DNA from: Planctomycetaceae bacterium
GTDB taxonomy: Bacteria; Planctomycetota; Planctomycetia; Planctomycetales; Planctomycetaceae
Reading direction: 5' to 3'
Length of the DNA stretch: 64,000 nucleotides
Assembly: GCA_014762625.1 (NCBI GenBank)
Contig: JABURQ010000023.1
Coordinates: forward strand, 16,908 to 80,907
A program made the translations under genes and the position numbers. Below are positions 48,036 to 59,171 of this stretch, in pieces. The notes under the pieces are model-generated. The model did not search any database. It had not been told where the DNA came from and saw nothing but the letters and a program-made list of their open reading frames with translations. How positions within the stretch are numbered: position 1 is the stretch's first letter; every line of letters begins with the position of its first letter.

Positions 48036-49478
48036 ATGCGCTCTCGCCAACCCGACCGATCCCCTCATCTCTGTGATGGTCCGACACGTCGTGAAGTTCT
48101 GCAATGGGGGACGCTCGGCCTGACAGGGCTTTCATTGGCGGATGTGCTGCGGATTCGCGCGCAAGCGGCGGATTCCAGTTCTTACCGCGTCACGCCTCCC
48201 GAGACGTCGGTGATTTTCATCTGGTTGCCGGGCGGGCCTCCGCATATGGAAACCTTCGATATGAAGCCGGAAGCTCCCGCCGATTATCGGGGGGAATTCC
48301 GTCCGATTTCGACCACCGTTCCGGGGCTCGACATCTGCGAGTTACTGCCGCAGCTCGCCTCGTGCGCTCACCAATACAATGTGGTTCGTTCCATTGCTCA
48401 TAAATTTGCCGATCATGGTGGCGGTCACAAACGGTTCATGACTGGTCGCCAGCCGAAAACTCCGACCGGTTTCGTCAACGACGCCCCGGCAGTCGGTTCG
48501 ATCGTGTCCAAAATGCGGGAGCATTATCAGATCGGGGTGCCGAACTATATTTCCGGAACCAACAACGGTCGGCACGGCGTCGACGTTTACAGCATGGGGT
48601 CCGCTTACCTCGGGCCCTCGTATCACCCCTTCATCATTCCCGGACATCCGAACGAAGCGGATTTCGAAGTCCCCAATCTTCAACTTTCAGAGCGGGTCGC
48701 CGATAGCATCGACGATCGTCAGAGGCTGCTGAAACATCTGGATAACGTCCAGCGCCAGATCGATACTTCCGGCGCGATGGCCGCCATGGATCAATACGGC
48801 CAGCAAGCTCTCGATCTTCTTACCAGCGACAAAGCGCGAACGGCCTTCGATCTCTCGCAGGAACCGCAGGAAGTCCGGGACCGTTACGGGATGCATCCGT
48901 GGGGACAGCGGGCCCTGATGGCGCGTCGCCTGGTCGAAGCGGGGAGCAGTTTCGTCACGATGGTGATGGAAAACCCGATGAAGAAAGGGGAAGCGTTTCC
49001 CGACGGCGTGCTCTACAACTGGGATTCGCACGCCGTCAACGGGCACATCTTTAACGACGCCAAATATCGTCTGCCGATTCTCGATCGGGCGGTCAGTGCG
49101 TTGATTGAAGACATTCACGCTCGCGGACTCGACAAGAAGGTGATGGTGATTGTTACCGGAGAATTTGGGCGGACTCCGAGGATTTCCCATCAGAAAGGAA
49201 CCAAGTCCGGCGTGACGCAACCGGGGCGCGATCATTGGCCGTCTGCAATGTCACTTTTGATTTCGGGCGGCGGCATGCGAACCGGACAGGTGATCGGTTC
49301 CACCAACTCCAAAGGAGAAAACCCCAAGGATCGTCCGCTCACGCCGAACGATCTCTGGGCGACCGTTTATCGACATCTCGGTATCGACCCCGAACTCACC
49401 TTCCCCGATCACAGCGGTCGTCCCATGCCTATTTTGCCCTTCGGCGAGGTCATCGACGAGCTACTCCCCGTCAGCTAG
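48036..49478 (+). CDS. DUF1501 family exported protein, second copy
   Basis: This 480-residue DUF1501 protein has a Tat-like N-terminus (RREVLQWGTLGLTGLSLADVL at about residues 19-39). The superfamily metal-binding segment FIWLPGGPPHMETFDMKP is near residue 70 and the VMVIVTGEFGRTPRIS and PGRDHWPSAMSLLISGGG segments near 390-425. It is longer than the copy at 4395 and only moderately similar to it. The ATG at 48036 follows AAAGG; a longer frame from 47964 adds 24 residues with no signal value. Unlike the first copy it has no DUF1553 partner beside it. Its last 8 bases overlap the end of the convergent VTT-domain gene. Confidence 0.9.
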   Translation: MRSRQPDRSPHLCDGPTRREVLQWGTLGLTGLSLADVLRIRAQAADSSSYRVTPPETSVIFIWLPGGPPHMETFDMKPEAPADYRGEFRPISTTVPGLDICELLPQLASCAHQYNVVRSIAHKFADHGGGHKRFMTGRQPKTPTGFVNDAPAVGSIVSKMREHYQIGVPNYISGTNNGRHGVDVYSMGSAYLGPSYHPFIIPGHPNEADFEVPNLQLSERVADSIDDRQRLLKHLDNVQRQIDTSGAMAAMDQYGQQALDLLTSDKARTAFDLSQEPQEVRDRYGMHPWGQRALMARRLVEAGSSFVTMVMENPMKKGEAFPDGVLYNWDSHAVNGHIFNDAKYRLPILDRAVSALIEDIHARGLDKKVMVIVTGEFGRTPRISHQKGTKSGVTQPGRDHWPSAMSLLISGGGMRTGQVIGSTNSKGENPKDRPLTPNDLWATVYRHLGIDPELTFPDHSGRPMPILPFGEVIDELLPVS

Positions 49479-50169
49479 CGGGGCGTTCTTCGTCCGCCAT
49501 CACCGTTTCAACGCACTCGAGTTCCGCGTCTTCCGGAATCTTCGCGAGATGCTTGCGCACCCACCACAGCGGCAGTAACGGAATCAAAGCCGATCCGATG
49601 ATCGCCCAGATGAGCGCCGGGGAATTCTGAAACCAGGCACCAATGGAGACGTAGACCGCGGCAATCACGGCGTTACTCATCATGATGGCGCAGGCTCCTA
49701 GCCAGAACGGCAATCGGGTTAAGCCGAGTAACAGGACGCTGGCTTCGGAGAGAAGCGGCAAGGCACGCGTGATGACGAGAATCAAAGGTCCGTAGCGGAG
49801 ACTCAAACGATCGAGTTGCCGCAGATCCTGCGGATCGGTCCAGCGTTCCGCAAACGGACGACCCAACAGATGCGCTCCGCCGAAACCGATCAGATGACCG
49901 ATCGTCAGTCCTCCGAACGCGGCGAGAAACGCCACTCCCCACGGCAGGACGCCTCCCGCGTAAGTGGTGACGGCGGTGGAAGGAACCGGAAGGAGCAAAT
50001 CGACCGCCAGCAAACCGGCCAGTCCCCACGCCATTCTTTCCTGAGGAAGACCACTTTCAAACCAGGCTTTCAACTGCTCCTCGAACTGTTCCCCGAGCAA
50101 TAAAAAGGGAATGACGGGAACCAGCAACGCCAACAGAAGCCAGAGACTCAGCCGTAGCGGTGCGGGCAT
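49471..50169 (-). CDS. VTT/DedA-like (SNARE-associated) membrane protein
   Basis: This 232-residue membrane protein has about five helices. VTT/DedA-type motifs are visible: STAVTTYAGGVLPWGVAFLAAFGGLTIGHLIGF near residue 67 and FGGAHLLGRPFAERW, then RYGPLILVITRALPLLSEASVLLLGLTRLPF near 127-157. In DedA-family proteins the second motif contains conserved arginine, proline and glycine used for lipid or proton-linked function; here ITRALPLLSEA fits. The ATG at 50169 is used; a TTG at 50181 would overlap the rhomboid stop. The gene follows the rhomboid gene directly and its 3' end overlaps the convergent DUF1501 gene. Confidence 0.82.
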   Translation of the reverse strand: MPAPLRLSLWLLLALLVPVIPFLLLGEQFEEQLKAWFESGLPQERMAWGLAGLLAVDLLLPVPSTAVTTYAGGVLPWGVAFLAAFGGLTIGHLIGFGGAHLLGRPFAERWTDPQDLRQLDRLSLRYGPLILVITRALPLLSEASVLLLGLTRLPFWLGACAIMMSNAVIAAVYVSIGAWFQNSPALIWAIIGSALIPLLPLWWVRKHLAKIPEDAELECVETVMADEERPAS

Positions 50170-50177
50170 GGTTCGGG

Positions 50178-51095
50178 TCAACGTCCTCGGAAGATTCGAC
50201 TGGCGCGTTCGAGCGTTTTTCGCTCGTCATCGGTCAAGCTGGCTTCTCCCCGTTCGTTAATCTTGGCCAGAATGCGATCGACTTCCGCACGGAGTTCGTC
50301 GTCTTGCGGCTCGAAGACCTGCAATTCCTTCTGACGTTTCCGATCGCGTCTTTTGCGTTGCATTGAGGCAATCGGGTTTTGCCAATTCTCAAAACTCGAT
50401 AACAATGGTGAGAGCCTCCAGCCGCGACGAAAGTAAAGAAAGCCGAAGGCGGCTCCCCCGAGGTGAGCCGCGTGAGCGATACCGTCACCTCCGCCGATCA
50501 GCCCCAGCGCATCCATCCCGACGTAGAAGATCGCCAGCACCCATAAAGGCATGGGTAGAAACAGCATGAAGTAGACCGTCAAGCGGGGAAAATGCATCGC
50601 CGTCAAAATGACGACGGCGTTCACGCCCCCCGACGCCCCGATCATGCTGACGTAGGGTTGTCCCATCACTCCCGAGAACAACAGATTGGCGAATCCGCTG
50701 ATCAGAATCCCCATCAGATAAAACGCCATGAATTCGCGGGAACCGTAAATTCCCTCGACCATGCGTCCGAACATCCAGAGAAACAGCATATTGAAAGCAA
50801 TATGCATCAGGTCCCCGGTTGCATGGCAAAAGCCGTAAGTCAACAGCCGCCAGATCTGGAACGAAGCGAGATCGTTGAGAGAGAGCGACAGCCACTCTGT
50901 GATCCCACCAGCCCGAGGGTCGTTCGGGTTAGCGGTCGCAAGTTGGAGTACCCAAACCACCACATTCATAATGATGATAGTTCGAATCGCCCAGTTATCG
51001 GACATCGAGGGGCGCATTCCAGAACCGAATCCGCCGCCACCGGCTCCGTATCGGCGGGCTTCGTCTCTGAGATACTCGCGGTCTTCCAGTCCCAT
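50178..51095 (-). CDS. rhomboid family intramembrane serine protease
   Basis: This 305-residue protein has six membrane helices between about residues 32 and 215. The catalytic serine lies in MIGASGGVNAV (GASG near residue 152) and the catalytic histidine in GIAHAAHLGGAAFG near 205, both in helices as rhomboids need. The helix-2 region has GDLMHIAFNMLFLWMFG, the family's conserved N-containing motif. A charged C-terminal cytoplasmic tail of about 85 residues ends with ERASRIFRGR. Rhomboids cut single-pass proteins inside the membrane; the substrate is not evident. It lies just upstream of the VTT-domain gene and is probably co-transcribed. Confidence 0.93.
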   Translation of the reverse strand: MGLEDREYLRDEARRYGAGGGGFGSGMRPSMSDNWAIRTIIIMNVVVWVLQLATANPNDPRAGGITEWLSLSLNDLASFQIWRLLTYGFCHATGDLMHIAFNMLFLWMFGRMVEGIYGSREFMAFYLMGILISGFANLLFSGVMGQPYVSMIGASGGVNAVVILTAMHFPRLTVYFMLFLPMPLWVLAIFYVGMDALGLIGGGDGIAHAAHLGGAAFGFLYFRRGWRLSPLLSSFENWQNPIASMQRKRRDRKRQKELQVFEPQDDELRAEVDRILAKINERGEASLTDDERKTLERASRIFRGR

Positions 51096-51230
51096 CCGAT
51101 TCGTCCAGGAATACGAGAATGCGTGAATAGTTGAAGGGAGGCCTTCCGGAGATCTCTACGACTTACTCCGGAGAGCCGTTGGAATCGACCGCTCCGCTCT
51201 TCACAATCTTCAGGTCAATCCGGCCCTGGA

Positions 51231-52109
51231 TTATTTGGAAGCGGTATCGACGGTCGGTTGAGGCAACTGCTCGACCAGTTGGCGACTCTCATCGACCAAT
51301 CCCTGCAGCTTGACTTGAGCGGCGTGAATCTGTTTGCGAAGAGTGTCCACAGTCAACAGAACGGTATTGCGATTTTGTTCGGCGTCTCCCAGAGCCTTCA
51401 CGAGTCCTTCGAGATCTTCGGAAGGCAGGTTGCCGGTTTGGGGAAGCTCGGGGCCGCCCGTCAGTTCCGCTTCGCGTTCGGCGATCTGTTCCTGAGATCG
51501 TTTGCGTTGGGCGACCATTTCTTTCTCGAGGCTGACGGCTTGCGCGAGTCGCTCGTCCGCCTGCAATAATTCATTCCACTGGTTTTCAAAGCGATTGCTA
51601 AATTGAGTCGGGACAAATTGCCAGAATCGCCACGCCCCCTGTTGCCAGGAACTGATATCTTCCTGTCGCGGATATTTCGTCAACTGCAGGGTACTGTTGG
51701 AATCGGTCAGCTGCACCACCTGAAAGGGACCGATGAATCGGGAGGGCCCATTCTGGGGAGCGTAGAATCCGTAGATCGTGGGCGGATTTTCCGCACCCGG
51801 GATTTTCAAGCCGTTCCGCGCGCCGAGGTCGGTCGTGATTTGACCCGTCTGAGGGTCGCGAACGACAACGTTATTCGCCATCCAGGGGCGTCCCCAACTT
51901 CTCATCAGCAGCGCCCGATCCGCCAGAAGTTCCTTAAGTTGGATTTCTTTCTTGGCGATGGTTTCTTTCTTCTGGGCGTTGGCCTCGGCGAGTTGGTCTG
52001 CTTTTTGCGTCCAGCTATTGCGAACGTTGATCGCTTTCCCCGTAAAGAAGACCGCGACTGCAACGAGCAGAACCAGCACCCAGGCACAGATTTTACCAGT
52101 AATATGCAT
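51231..52109 (-). CDS. membrane-anchored coiled-coil protein, unknown
   Basis: This 292-residue protein starts with one hydrophobic helix (about 7-27) and continues outside or in the periplasm with a coiled coil (about 35-70). A middle beta-rich part (about 75-160) contains DPQTGQITTDLGARNGLK, and a second coiled coil follows (about 180-285). AAAGG lies about six bases before the ATG. I recognise no family, but the arrangement of coiled coil, small beta domain, coiled coil resembles exported stalk or MreC-like proteins. It is transcribed alone, ahead of the rhomboid gene by 135 bases; whether they share a transcript is open. Confidence 0.7.
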   Translation of the reverse strand: MHITGKICAWVLVLLVAVAVFFTGKAINVRNSWTQKADQLAEANAQKKETIAKKEIQLKELLADRALLMRSWGRPWMANNVVVRDPQTGQITTDLGARNGLKIPGAENPPTIYGFYAPQNGPSRFIGPFQVVQLTDSNSTLQLTKYPRQEDISSWQQGAWRFWQFVPTQFSNRFENQWNELLQADERLAQAVSLEKEMVAQRKRSQEQIAEREAELTGGPELPQTGNLPSEDLEGLVKALGDAEQNRNTVLLTVDTLRKQIHAAQVKLQGLVDESRQLVEQLPQPTVDTASK

Positions 52110-52574
52110 TTCAGGCCTTTACCCTTACCTTCGAGCGAAACAATGTCTCTGCTTGTGTACATCGACCGGGAGAATTCGACCAGGACACAAATTCCTGCCT
52201 GAATTCCGGGGAAACGTGATGATCGGTCGCGGACCGAACGCGTCGTAACGACAATCGATCCTCCCAGAGGATACCATCTTAAGGCGGCGAGATCCGTACG
52301 GTCAAGCAGAATTGAGACCGGGACCGACTCTCGTTGTGGGGAATTCGTCAGATCCGTCACAGTCGTTACAGGTTTACGCGATTTCAGTGAAGATTTCGTG
52401 ACGTCTACCCGCAATGGGATAACGACGGCTCACAAAATCTGGAGAAATTGGCGGGAGAGAACGGTTTTTCCGGGCTCCCCACAGCGTTACCATGCATCAG
52501 ACTCCGTGCTGTGCGATGACGAAGCCGGTGATCATTTTCGCTCCCCTTCGACCGATTGAGCAAAGGACTGACCC
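52110..52574. other. divergent intergenic region
   Basis: These 465 bases separate the coiled-coil gene and the cysteine-cluster gene. Apart from the candidate minus-strand promoter at 52276-52305 I see no gene, repeat or RNA structure here. Confidence 0.4.
52276..52305 (-). promoter_or_regulatory. candidate promoter for coiled-coil membrane protein
   Basis: Reading the minus strand, TTGACC (52305-52300) and TAAGAT (52281-52276) are 18 bases apart, about 165 bases before the gene start at 52109. Confidence 0.35.
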
Positions 52575-53030
52575 ATGACGGCGATTTCGACACGCCCTCC
52601 CGAATCGCAAATGCCTCGCGAGGAACTTCCTGAGGGAGAGGTTCTCTGCCAGTATTGCTCGGCCAAATGTTGCCAATACTTTGCCCTCGAAATCGACGAA
52701 CCCAAGACAAAGGCCGATTTCGATTACATTCGCTGGTATATGGTTCACGGCGACGTTTCGGTGTTTGTCGAAGACGGCGTCTGGTTTCTGATGATCTTCA
52801 ATCGCTGCAATCATCTGATGGACGACAACCGTTGCGGAATCTATGAAACACGTCCTCAGATTTGCCGGGATTATTCGACCGACAATTGCGAATACGACGA
52901 CGATGCCTGCTACGAGAAGCTGTTCGAAACCCCCGATCAATTGTGGGAATATGCGGAGGCCGTGCTTCCGATGTCCAAACCCAAAAAGCGAAAACGGACA
53001 CAACTTCCCCTCGTGACGGTCACGGATTAA
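52575..53030 (+). CDS. YkgJ-like cysteine-cluster protein
   Basis: This 151-residue cytoplasmic protein has a cluster of nine cysteines: CQYCSAKCCQYF near residue 26, then RCNHLMDDNRCGIYETRPQICRDYS near 76-100, then NCEYDDDAC. This is the pattern of the YkgJ family, small putative zinc- or iron-sulfur-binding proteins. The RCGIYETRPQICRDY segment is the family signature. AAAGGA lies about seven bases before the ATG. It lies 129 bases before hisS on the same strand and may share its transcript; the family's function is not established. Confidence 0.85.
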   Translation: MTAISTRPPESQMPREELPEGEVLCQYCSAKCCQYFALEIDEPKTKADFDYIRWYMVHGDVSVFVEDGVWFLMIFNRCNHLMDDNRCGIYETRPQICRDYSTDNCEYDDDACYEKLFETPDQLWEYAEAVLPMSKPKKRKRTQLPLVTVTD

Positions 53031-53159
53031 ACAACATCCCGAACCGTTCCTGCGATTGGGATGTCTGCGTCCCGGTCCGAGAATTCGGCGCTCGTCAGCA
53101 GCCACTCGCCGAACTCACTCATTCCTCATCCACTCCTCCAGAACGATCCAGCATTCATC

Positions 53160-54488
53160 GTGAGCAAAATCAAACCACAAACGCTGAAAGGCTTTCGCGA
53201 CTTTCTTCCCGAGACGATGCTCTCTCGCGAGCATCTGATGCAAACCGCGCGCGACGTCTATCGCAGTTTCGGATTCGCTCCCATCGATACGCCCGCTTTG
53301 GAATACACCGAAATCCTCCTCGGCAAGGGAGGAGACGAATCGGACAAGCAGATGTTCCGCTTCACCGATCAAGGAAACCGCGACGTCTCCATGCGATTTG
53401 ACCTGACGGTTCCTTTCGCTCGTTTCGCCGCTCAACACCTGAACGAACTGGGAACTCCTTTTAAGCGGTATCACATGGGAGCGGTCTGGCGGGCGGAGAA
53501 ACCGCAGAAGGGACGGTATCGGGAATTTGTGCAATGTGACTTCGATACCATCGGCACCAGTTCCAACGCCGCCGACATCGAAACCCTGATGGTGATTCAC
53601 GAACTGATGGACCGGATCGCTTGTGGTGAGTTCACGATTCGAGTCAATAATCGCAAAGTGCTCAACGGTTTGCTGGAGAAACTCGACCTGACCGAGCAGA
53701 GCGTGAACGTGTTGCGCGCGCTCGACAAACTCCCCAAGATCGGCCGCGAGAAGGTTCTGGCGGAAATGACTGAGCAAGCCGGAATCGACAACGAACGAGC
53801 CGCACAGGTGCTCGATTTTGCGGGATTGTCTGGAACCACAGAGGAATTGCTGACACAGGTCGGCGCGATGGTAGCCGGCAACGAGACGGGAGAAACCGGA
53901 GTGGCCCAGGCACGAGAACTGTTTGACGTGGCGTCTTCCGCCGGGTTACCGGCGCAGCGACTCCAACTCGATCTCTCTATTGCCCGAGGACTCGATTACT
54001 ACACCGGAACGATTTACGAAACGTTTCTGGCGGACTTGCCGGGGATCGGTTCCGTCTGTTCGGGGGGGCGTTACGACAATCTCGCCGAACTTTTTACCTC
54101 GCAACCGCTACCGGGAGTCGGGGCGAGTCTGGGACTCGACCGGTTGCTGGCCGCGCTGGAAGAACTGGGGAAGCTGGAGACCGCCTCAACGCCCACCCAG
54201 GTTCTCGTGACGATCTTCGATCCCGCCTGGATCGCCGATTCGTTCCGCATCGCCCGCCAACTCCGGAAATCCGGTTTGGCCGTGGAAGTATACGCCGACC
54301 ACAAAAAACTCGGGAAGCAATTCCAATACGCCGATAAGAAAGGGATCCCGATCGCGTTGGTGGCGGGGGAAGAAGAACGAGCAACCGGCAGTTGGCAGGT
54401 CAAGGATCTCCGGACGGGCGATCAATCTCCGTATCCCGAAGCGGAACTCGCCGGTCATCTCGCTGAGCTGCTCGCAAAAAACTGTTGA
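53160..54488 (+). CDS. hisS: histidyl-tRNA synthetase
   Basis: This 442-residue class II aminoacyl-tRNA synthetase attaches histidine to its tRNA. It begins KPQTLKGFRDFLPETM, with motif 1 near FRFTDQGNRDVSMRFDLTVPFARF and motif 2 around YHMGAVWRAEKPQKGRYREFVQCDFD. The histidine-specific region is SIARGLDYYTGTIYE near 275, and motif 3 is GASLGLDRLLAAL. A C-terminal anticodon domain starts near 345 (TQVLVTIFDPAW). I chose GTG at 53160, which starts just before the conserved segment; an ATG at 53061 adds 33 unconserved residues. No strong ribosome binding site decides it. Confidence 0.93.
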   Translation: MSKIKPQTLKGFRDFLPETMLSREHLMQTARDVYRSFGFAPIDTPALEYTEILLGKGGDESDKQMFRFTDQGNRDVSMRFDLTVPFARFAAQHLNELGTPFKRYHMGAVWRAEKPQKGRYREFVQCDFDTIGTSSNAADIETLMVIHELMDRIACGEFTIRVNNRKVLNGLLEKLDLTEQSVNVLRALDKLPKIGREKVLAEMTEQAGIDNERAAQVLDFAGLSGTTEELLTQVGAMVAGNETGETGVAQARELFDVASSAGLPAQRLQLDLSIARGLDYYTGTIYETFLADLPGIGSVCSGGRYDNLAELFTSQPLPGVGASLGLDRLLAALEELGKLETASTPTQVLVTIFDPAWIADSFRIARQLRKSGLAVEVYADHKKLGKQFQYADKKGIPIALVAGEEERATGSWQVKDLRTGDQSPYPEAELAGHLAELLAKNC

Positions 54489-54513
54489 ACAGAAGATCAG
54501 ACTCTGCTTTAAT
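54485..54513 (+). promoter_or_regulatory. candidate promoter for HYExAFE gene
   Basis: TTGAAC at 54485-54490 and TTTAAT at 54508-54513 are 17 bases apart, beginning at the hisS stop and about 50 bases before the GTG start of the next gene. Confidence 0.35.
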
Positions 54514-54564
54514 AACGGCAGTATTAATTGATCGTTTCGAAGGATCTCTTGAGCGAGTTCGACT

Positions 54565-55122
54565 GTGGGTCAACGCCACCATCATTACGAATCCGCGTTT
54601 GAAGCCTGGTTGCGCGAGGCCCGCTTGCCGTACGTTATGATCGACGAGCAGCGCCGCGCCCTGGCACAGGACGGCAGTCTGAAATCGCTCGACTTTATCG
54701 TCTCTCCGCCGGAAGGGACCCGTTTGTTGATCGACGTCAAAGGACGACAGTTTCCGGGAAGCGATCGCGCGGCGACCGCCAAATGGAATAACTGGACGCC
54801 GGCTGCCGACTTGCAGCAGATGTCTCGCTGGGAGGAACTGTTCGGCTCCGAATTTCGGGGATTGCTGGTGTTTGCGTACGAAACGGACCAGCCGGCACGG
54901 TTTCCAGAACTGGCCCCTTTCTTTTGCCATCGAGAGCGATATTATGCGTTTTACGGAGTCTGGAGTTCGGATTACCGAGAGTTTATTCGCCCGCGGTCGA
55001 TCAGTTGGGAAACGGTCGATCTGGCGGCGCGTGATTTCCGGGAATTACGGTTTCGGCTCGACGATTTTCTGATCGAGAAGAATTTTGCCCCCCATCCTTC
55101 CCAGGAAAGTGTCTTATCATGA
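54565..55122 (+). CDS. HYExAFE family protein, possible PD-(D/E)xK nuclease fold
   Basis: This 185-residue protein starts with the motif HHYESAFEAWLREA, which names the planctomycete HYExAFE family. Further on SLDFIVSPPE followed by LLIDVKGRQFPG fits the D...(D/E)xK core of the restriction-endonuclease-like fold, with the first helix glutamate supplied by HYESAFE. This suggests a nuclease or a related DNA-binding protein, but no activity is known. The start is GTG at 54565: an in-frame stop at 54550 rules out anything longer. Its stop overlaps the next gene start as ATGA. Confidence 0.8.
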   Translation: MGQRHHHYESAFEAWLREARLPYVMIDEQRRALAQDGSLKSLDFIVSPPEGTRLLIDVKGRQFPGSDRAATAKWNNWTPAADLQQMSRWEELFGSEFRGLLVFAYETDQPARFPELAPFFCHRERYYAFYGVWSSDYREFIRPRSISWETVDLAARDFRELRFRLDDFLIEKNFAPHPSQESVLS

Positions 55123-55352
55123 ATCTCATTTCCTCGGCCCGACGCCCGTTTCGACTCCTGGTGCTCCTGGGAATCCTGCTTTGGAGTACGGGAACGACTG
55201 CCATCGCACAACAGCCGGCTACCAATGGGAATAACAGCGGCGCGGCGGTCGTCACTTCCTCTAAAAGCTACGTGAAGGAAGGGATTATCTTCGCGATCCT
55301 CGCCGGTGCCGCGATCTTTTCCGTCTGTCGAAGCAGCCCTCGCGGCCTGTAG
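55119..55352 (+). CDS. small exported/membrane protein, unknown
   Basis: This 77-residue protein has an N-terminal signal-like hydrophobic stretch (about 9-27, ending AIAQQ) and a second helix at about 53-68. Between them is a short Asn/Gly/Ser-rich loop. The ATG lies inside an ATGA overlap with the HYExAFE stop, so the two are translated together. I recognise no family; very similar small proteins are hard to identify by eye. It could be a peptide partner of the upstream protein. Confidence 0.6.
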   Translation: MNLISSARRPFRLLVLLGILLWSTGTTAIAQQPATNGNNSGAAVVTSSKSYVKEGIIFAILAGAAIFSVCRSSPRGL

Positions 55353-55461
55353 AGCGGCGTTTGTCAATTCTAGTCAGGGCTCGTCAGGCTCCCCGCCCTC
55401 CCCTCGTTGAGAGGAGAGTCGGGAGATGCGTGACTGAATCAACAGCGATGATTTTCCAAAT

Positions 55462-57299
<1,838 letters not shown>

Positions 57300-58997
57300 A
57301 TGTTTTCCTCGTTTGCCTCCCGCGGACAGAGATTGACCGCCGTCTGTTGTAGTTTGGTCGTCGCGATGACGACCGGAATGTTCTCCTCAAACTCAATTCA
57401 AGCCGCTTCTCAAACAGATCCTTTCTTGCGGGTCGCCTCGGCCACATCGGCGATCTCAACCGGAGTGGACCTGGAGCTCGACCGAAAATGGCTGTCCGCC
57501 ATCGAGCATTACAAAGAAGCGCTCAAGCAATGGCCGGACAGCGATCAACTTCGTTTCGGTTTGCGTCGCTCCAAAATTCACTTTTCGATCGAACGACGCT
57601 ATCTCGACGGCAGTTTCGAACAAGACATGCTGTCGCTCGAACCTCGCTCGGCGCTGGCGGAGTGGGATGATGTTTACGAGATGATTTCGAGCCGCTACGT
57701 GGAACGGATCGACGTCACTTCTTTCGTCGCCCACGGGACGGAGTCGTTGTATCTCGCTCTCGCCAACGATCACTTTCTCGCCCATCACGGGTTGGATCGC
57801 GATGACGCTGCCGTCCGTGCGTTGCGACGCTTCTTGCGAGAGCAGTATTGGAATAAACCTCTCGGATCGAAAAACGACGCTCATCAGGTGATGAAAGATA
57901 TTTCCAATCTCTGCCAGCGTCGTTTGTCGCTCGCTCCGACGGCGGTGATTCTGGAATATGTATTCGGTGGAACGAATGTGCTCGACGACTATTCGATGGT
58001 GCTGACCCCCGAAAAGCTGAAGGCATTGTACGCCAATATCGACGGCGAGTTCGTCGGGCTGGGAATCGAAATGAAGGCCGAAGAAGGGAAAGGGATGTTG
58101 CTCGTGAACGTCCTGCCTCAAAGTCCCGCGGAGCAAGGAGGGGCGCAACCGGGAGATTACATCGTCGGAATTTCGGGACAGGACTGTCGAAACTGGACCA
58201 CCGAGGAGGCGGCCAAATTACTGAAGGGACCGGAAGAAAGTCAGGTTCAACTGATGCTCGCCAACCAACAAGGCGACGTTCGCGGACCGATCACGTTCGT
58301 TCGACGTCCGGTTTCGGTCAAAAGTATTCCGGTTGTGAAAATGATCGACGACGAACATAAGATCGGCTATCTCAAAATGACCGCGTTTCAGAAATCCTCG
58401 GCTCAGGAGCTGGATGCCGCTTTGCGGGAACTGAACGCACAAGGTATGGAATCATTGATCTGGGACCTCCGCGGTAATCCAGGAGGGTTACTGACCGCTG
58501 CCGTGGAGGTGCTGGATCGCTTTCTCGAAGGAGGGACGATCGTTTCAACGCGAGGACGTCATCGGGGAGAAGACTGGTCCTATTCCGCACATCGATCGGG
58601 GACCTGGGATATGCCGTTAGTGGTGCTCATCGATAATAATTCAGCTTCCGCATCGGAGATTGCCGCGGGAGCGATTTTCGACCATCGAAGAGGATTGCTC
58701 GTGGGGCGTCAGTCGTATGGGAAATGGTCGGTTCAATCCATCTTCAACGCCGACAACTCGACCGGCATTCGATTGACGACCGCAAAGTTCTTCAGTCCTC
58801 ACGGAAAGAATTATAGCCATGTGGGAATCAAACCGAACGTGGAAGTGGCAGAGAAGGACGAAATGACGACTTACTACCGCGGGCCGGAAACGCTGAATCC
58901 GCGGGAAGACTCAGATATCGCCAAGGCAACGGAAATCCTGCAGTCTCAAAATCAGTATTGGGCGTTGACTCGTCACGAAGCCCAACTGACTCCTTAA
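57300..58997 (+). CDS. S41 family C-terminal processing protease, exported
   Basis: This 565-residue protein has a signal peptide (about 1-35). A TPR-like start (ELDRKWLSAIEHYKEALKQWPDSDQLRFGL) is followed by a helical region. A PDZ domain lies at about 245-340 (NIDGEFVGLGIEMKAEEGKG, PGDYIVGISG). The S41 protease domain follows: SLIWDLRGNPGGLL near 390 and IDNNSASASEIAAGA near 440 with the catalytic serine in the SASASEI motif. The catalytic lysine is in GRQSYGKWSVQS near 475. It should cleave C-termini of exported proteins in the periplasm. It ends before a perfect terminator. An additional N-terminal TPR-like segment is not usual for Ctp proteases. Confidence 0.92.
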   Translation: MFSSFASRGQRLTAVCCSLVVAMTTGMFSSNSIQAASQTDPFLRVASATSAISTGVDLELDRKWLSAIEHYKEALKQWPDSDQLRFGLRRSKIHFSIERRYLDGSFEQDMLSLEPRSALAEWDDVYEMISSRYVERIDVTSFVAHGTESLYLALANDHFLAHHGLDRDDAAVRALRRFLREQYWNKPLGSKNDAHQVMKDISNLCQRRLSLAPTAVILEYVFGGTNVLDDYSMVLTPEKLKALYANIDGEFVGLGIEMKAEEGKGMLLVNVLPQSPAEQGGAQPGDYIVGISGQDCRNWTTEEAAKLLKGPEESQVQLMLANQQGDVRGPITFVRRPVSVKSIPVVKMIDDEHKIGYLKMTAFQKSSAQELDAALRELNAQGMESLIWDLRGNPGGLLTAAVEVLDRFLEGGTIVSTRGRHRGEDWSYSAHRSGTWDMPLVVLIDNNSASASEIAAGAIFDHRRGLLVGRQSYGKWSVQSIFNADNSTGIRLTTAKFFSPHGKNYSHVGIKPNVEVAEKDEMTTYYRGPETLNPREDSDIAKATEILQSQNQYWALTRHEAQLTP

Positions 58998-59062
58998 AAA
59001 TCGGTCGAACGCTAATTTGAAATCACTTTTTGTGTGCCCGGCTTTCGCACGCAAAAGGTCAT

Positions 59063-59101
59063 CAGTCCACCCGCAATGATGTGCCGGGTGGACTGTTTTT
59101 T
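59063..59101 (+). terminator. Rho-independent terminator after S41 protease
   Basis: The arms cagtccacccg (59063-59073) and cgggtggactg (59085-59095) pair perfectly over 11 bases with an 11-base loop and are followed by six T. It lies 66 bases after the stop of the protease gene. Confidence 0.9.
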
Positions 59102-59171
59102 CTTGCGCCGACGAATTCTGCCTCGGAACTTATTTCGTTCTCGATGACGAACGGATTACGATGAAACCGCT

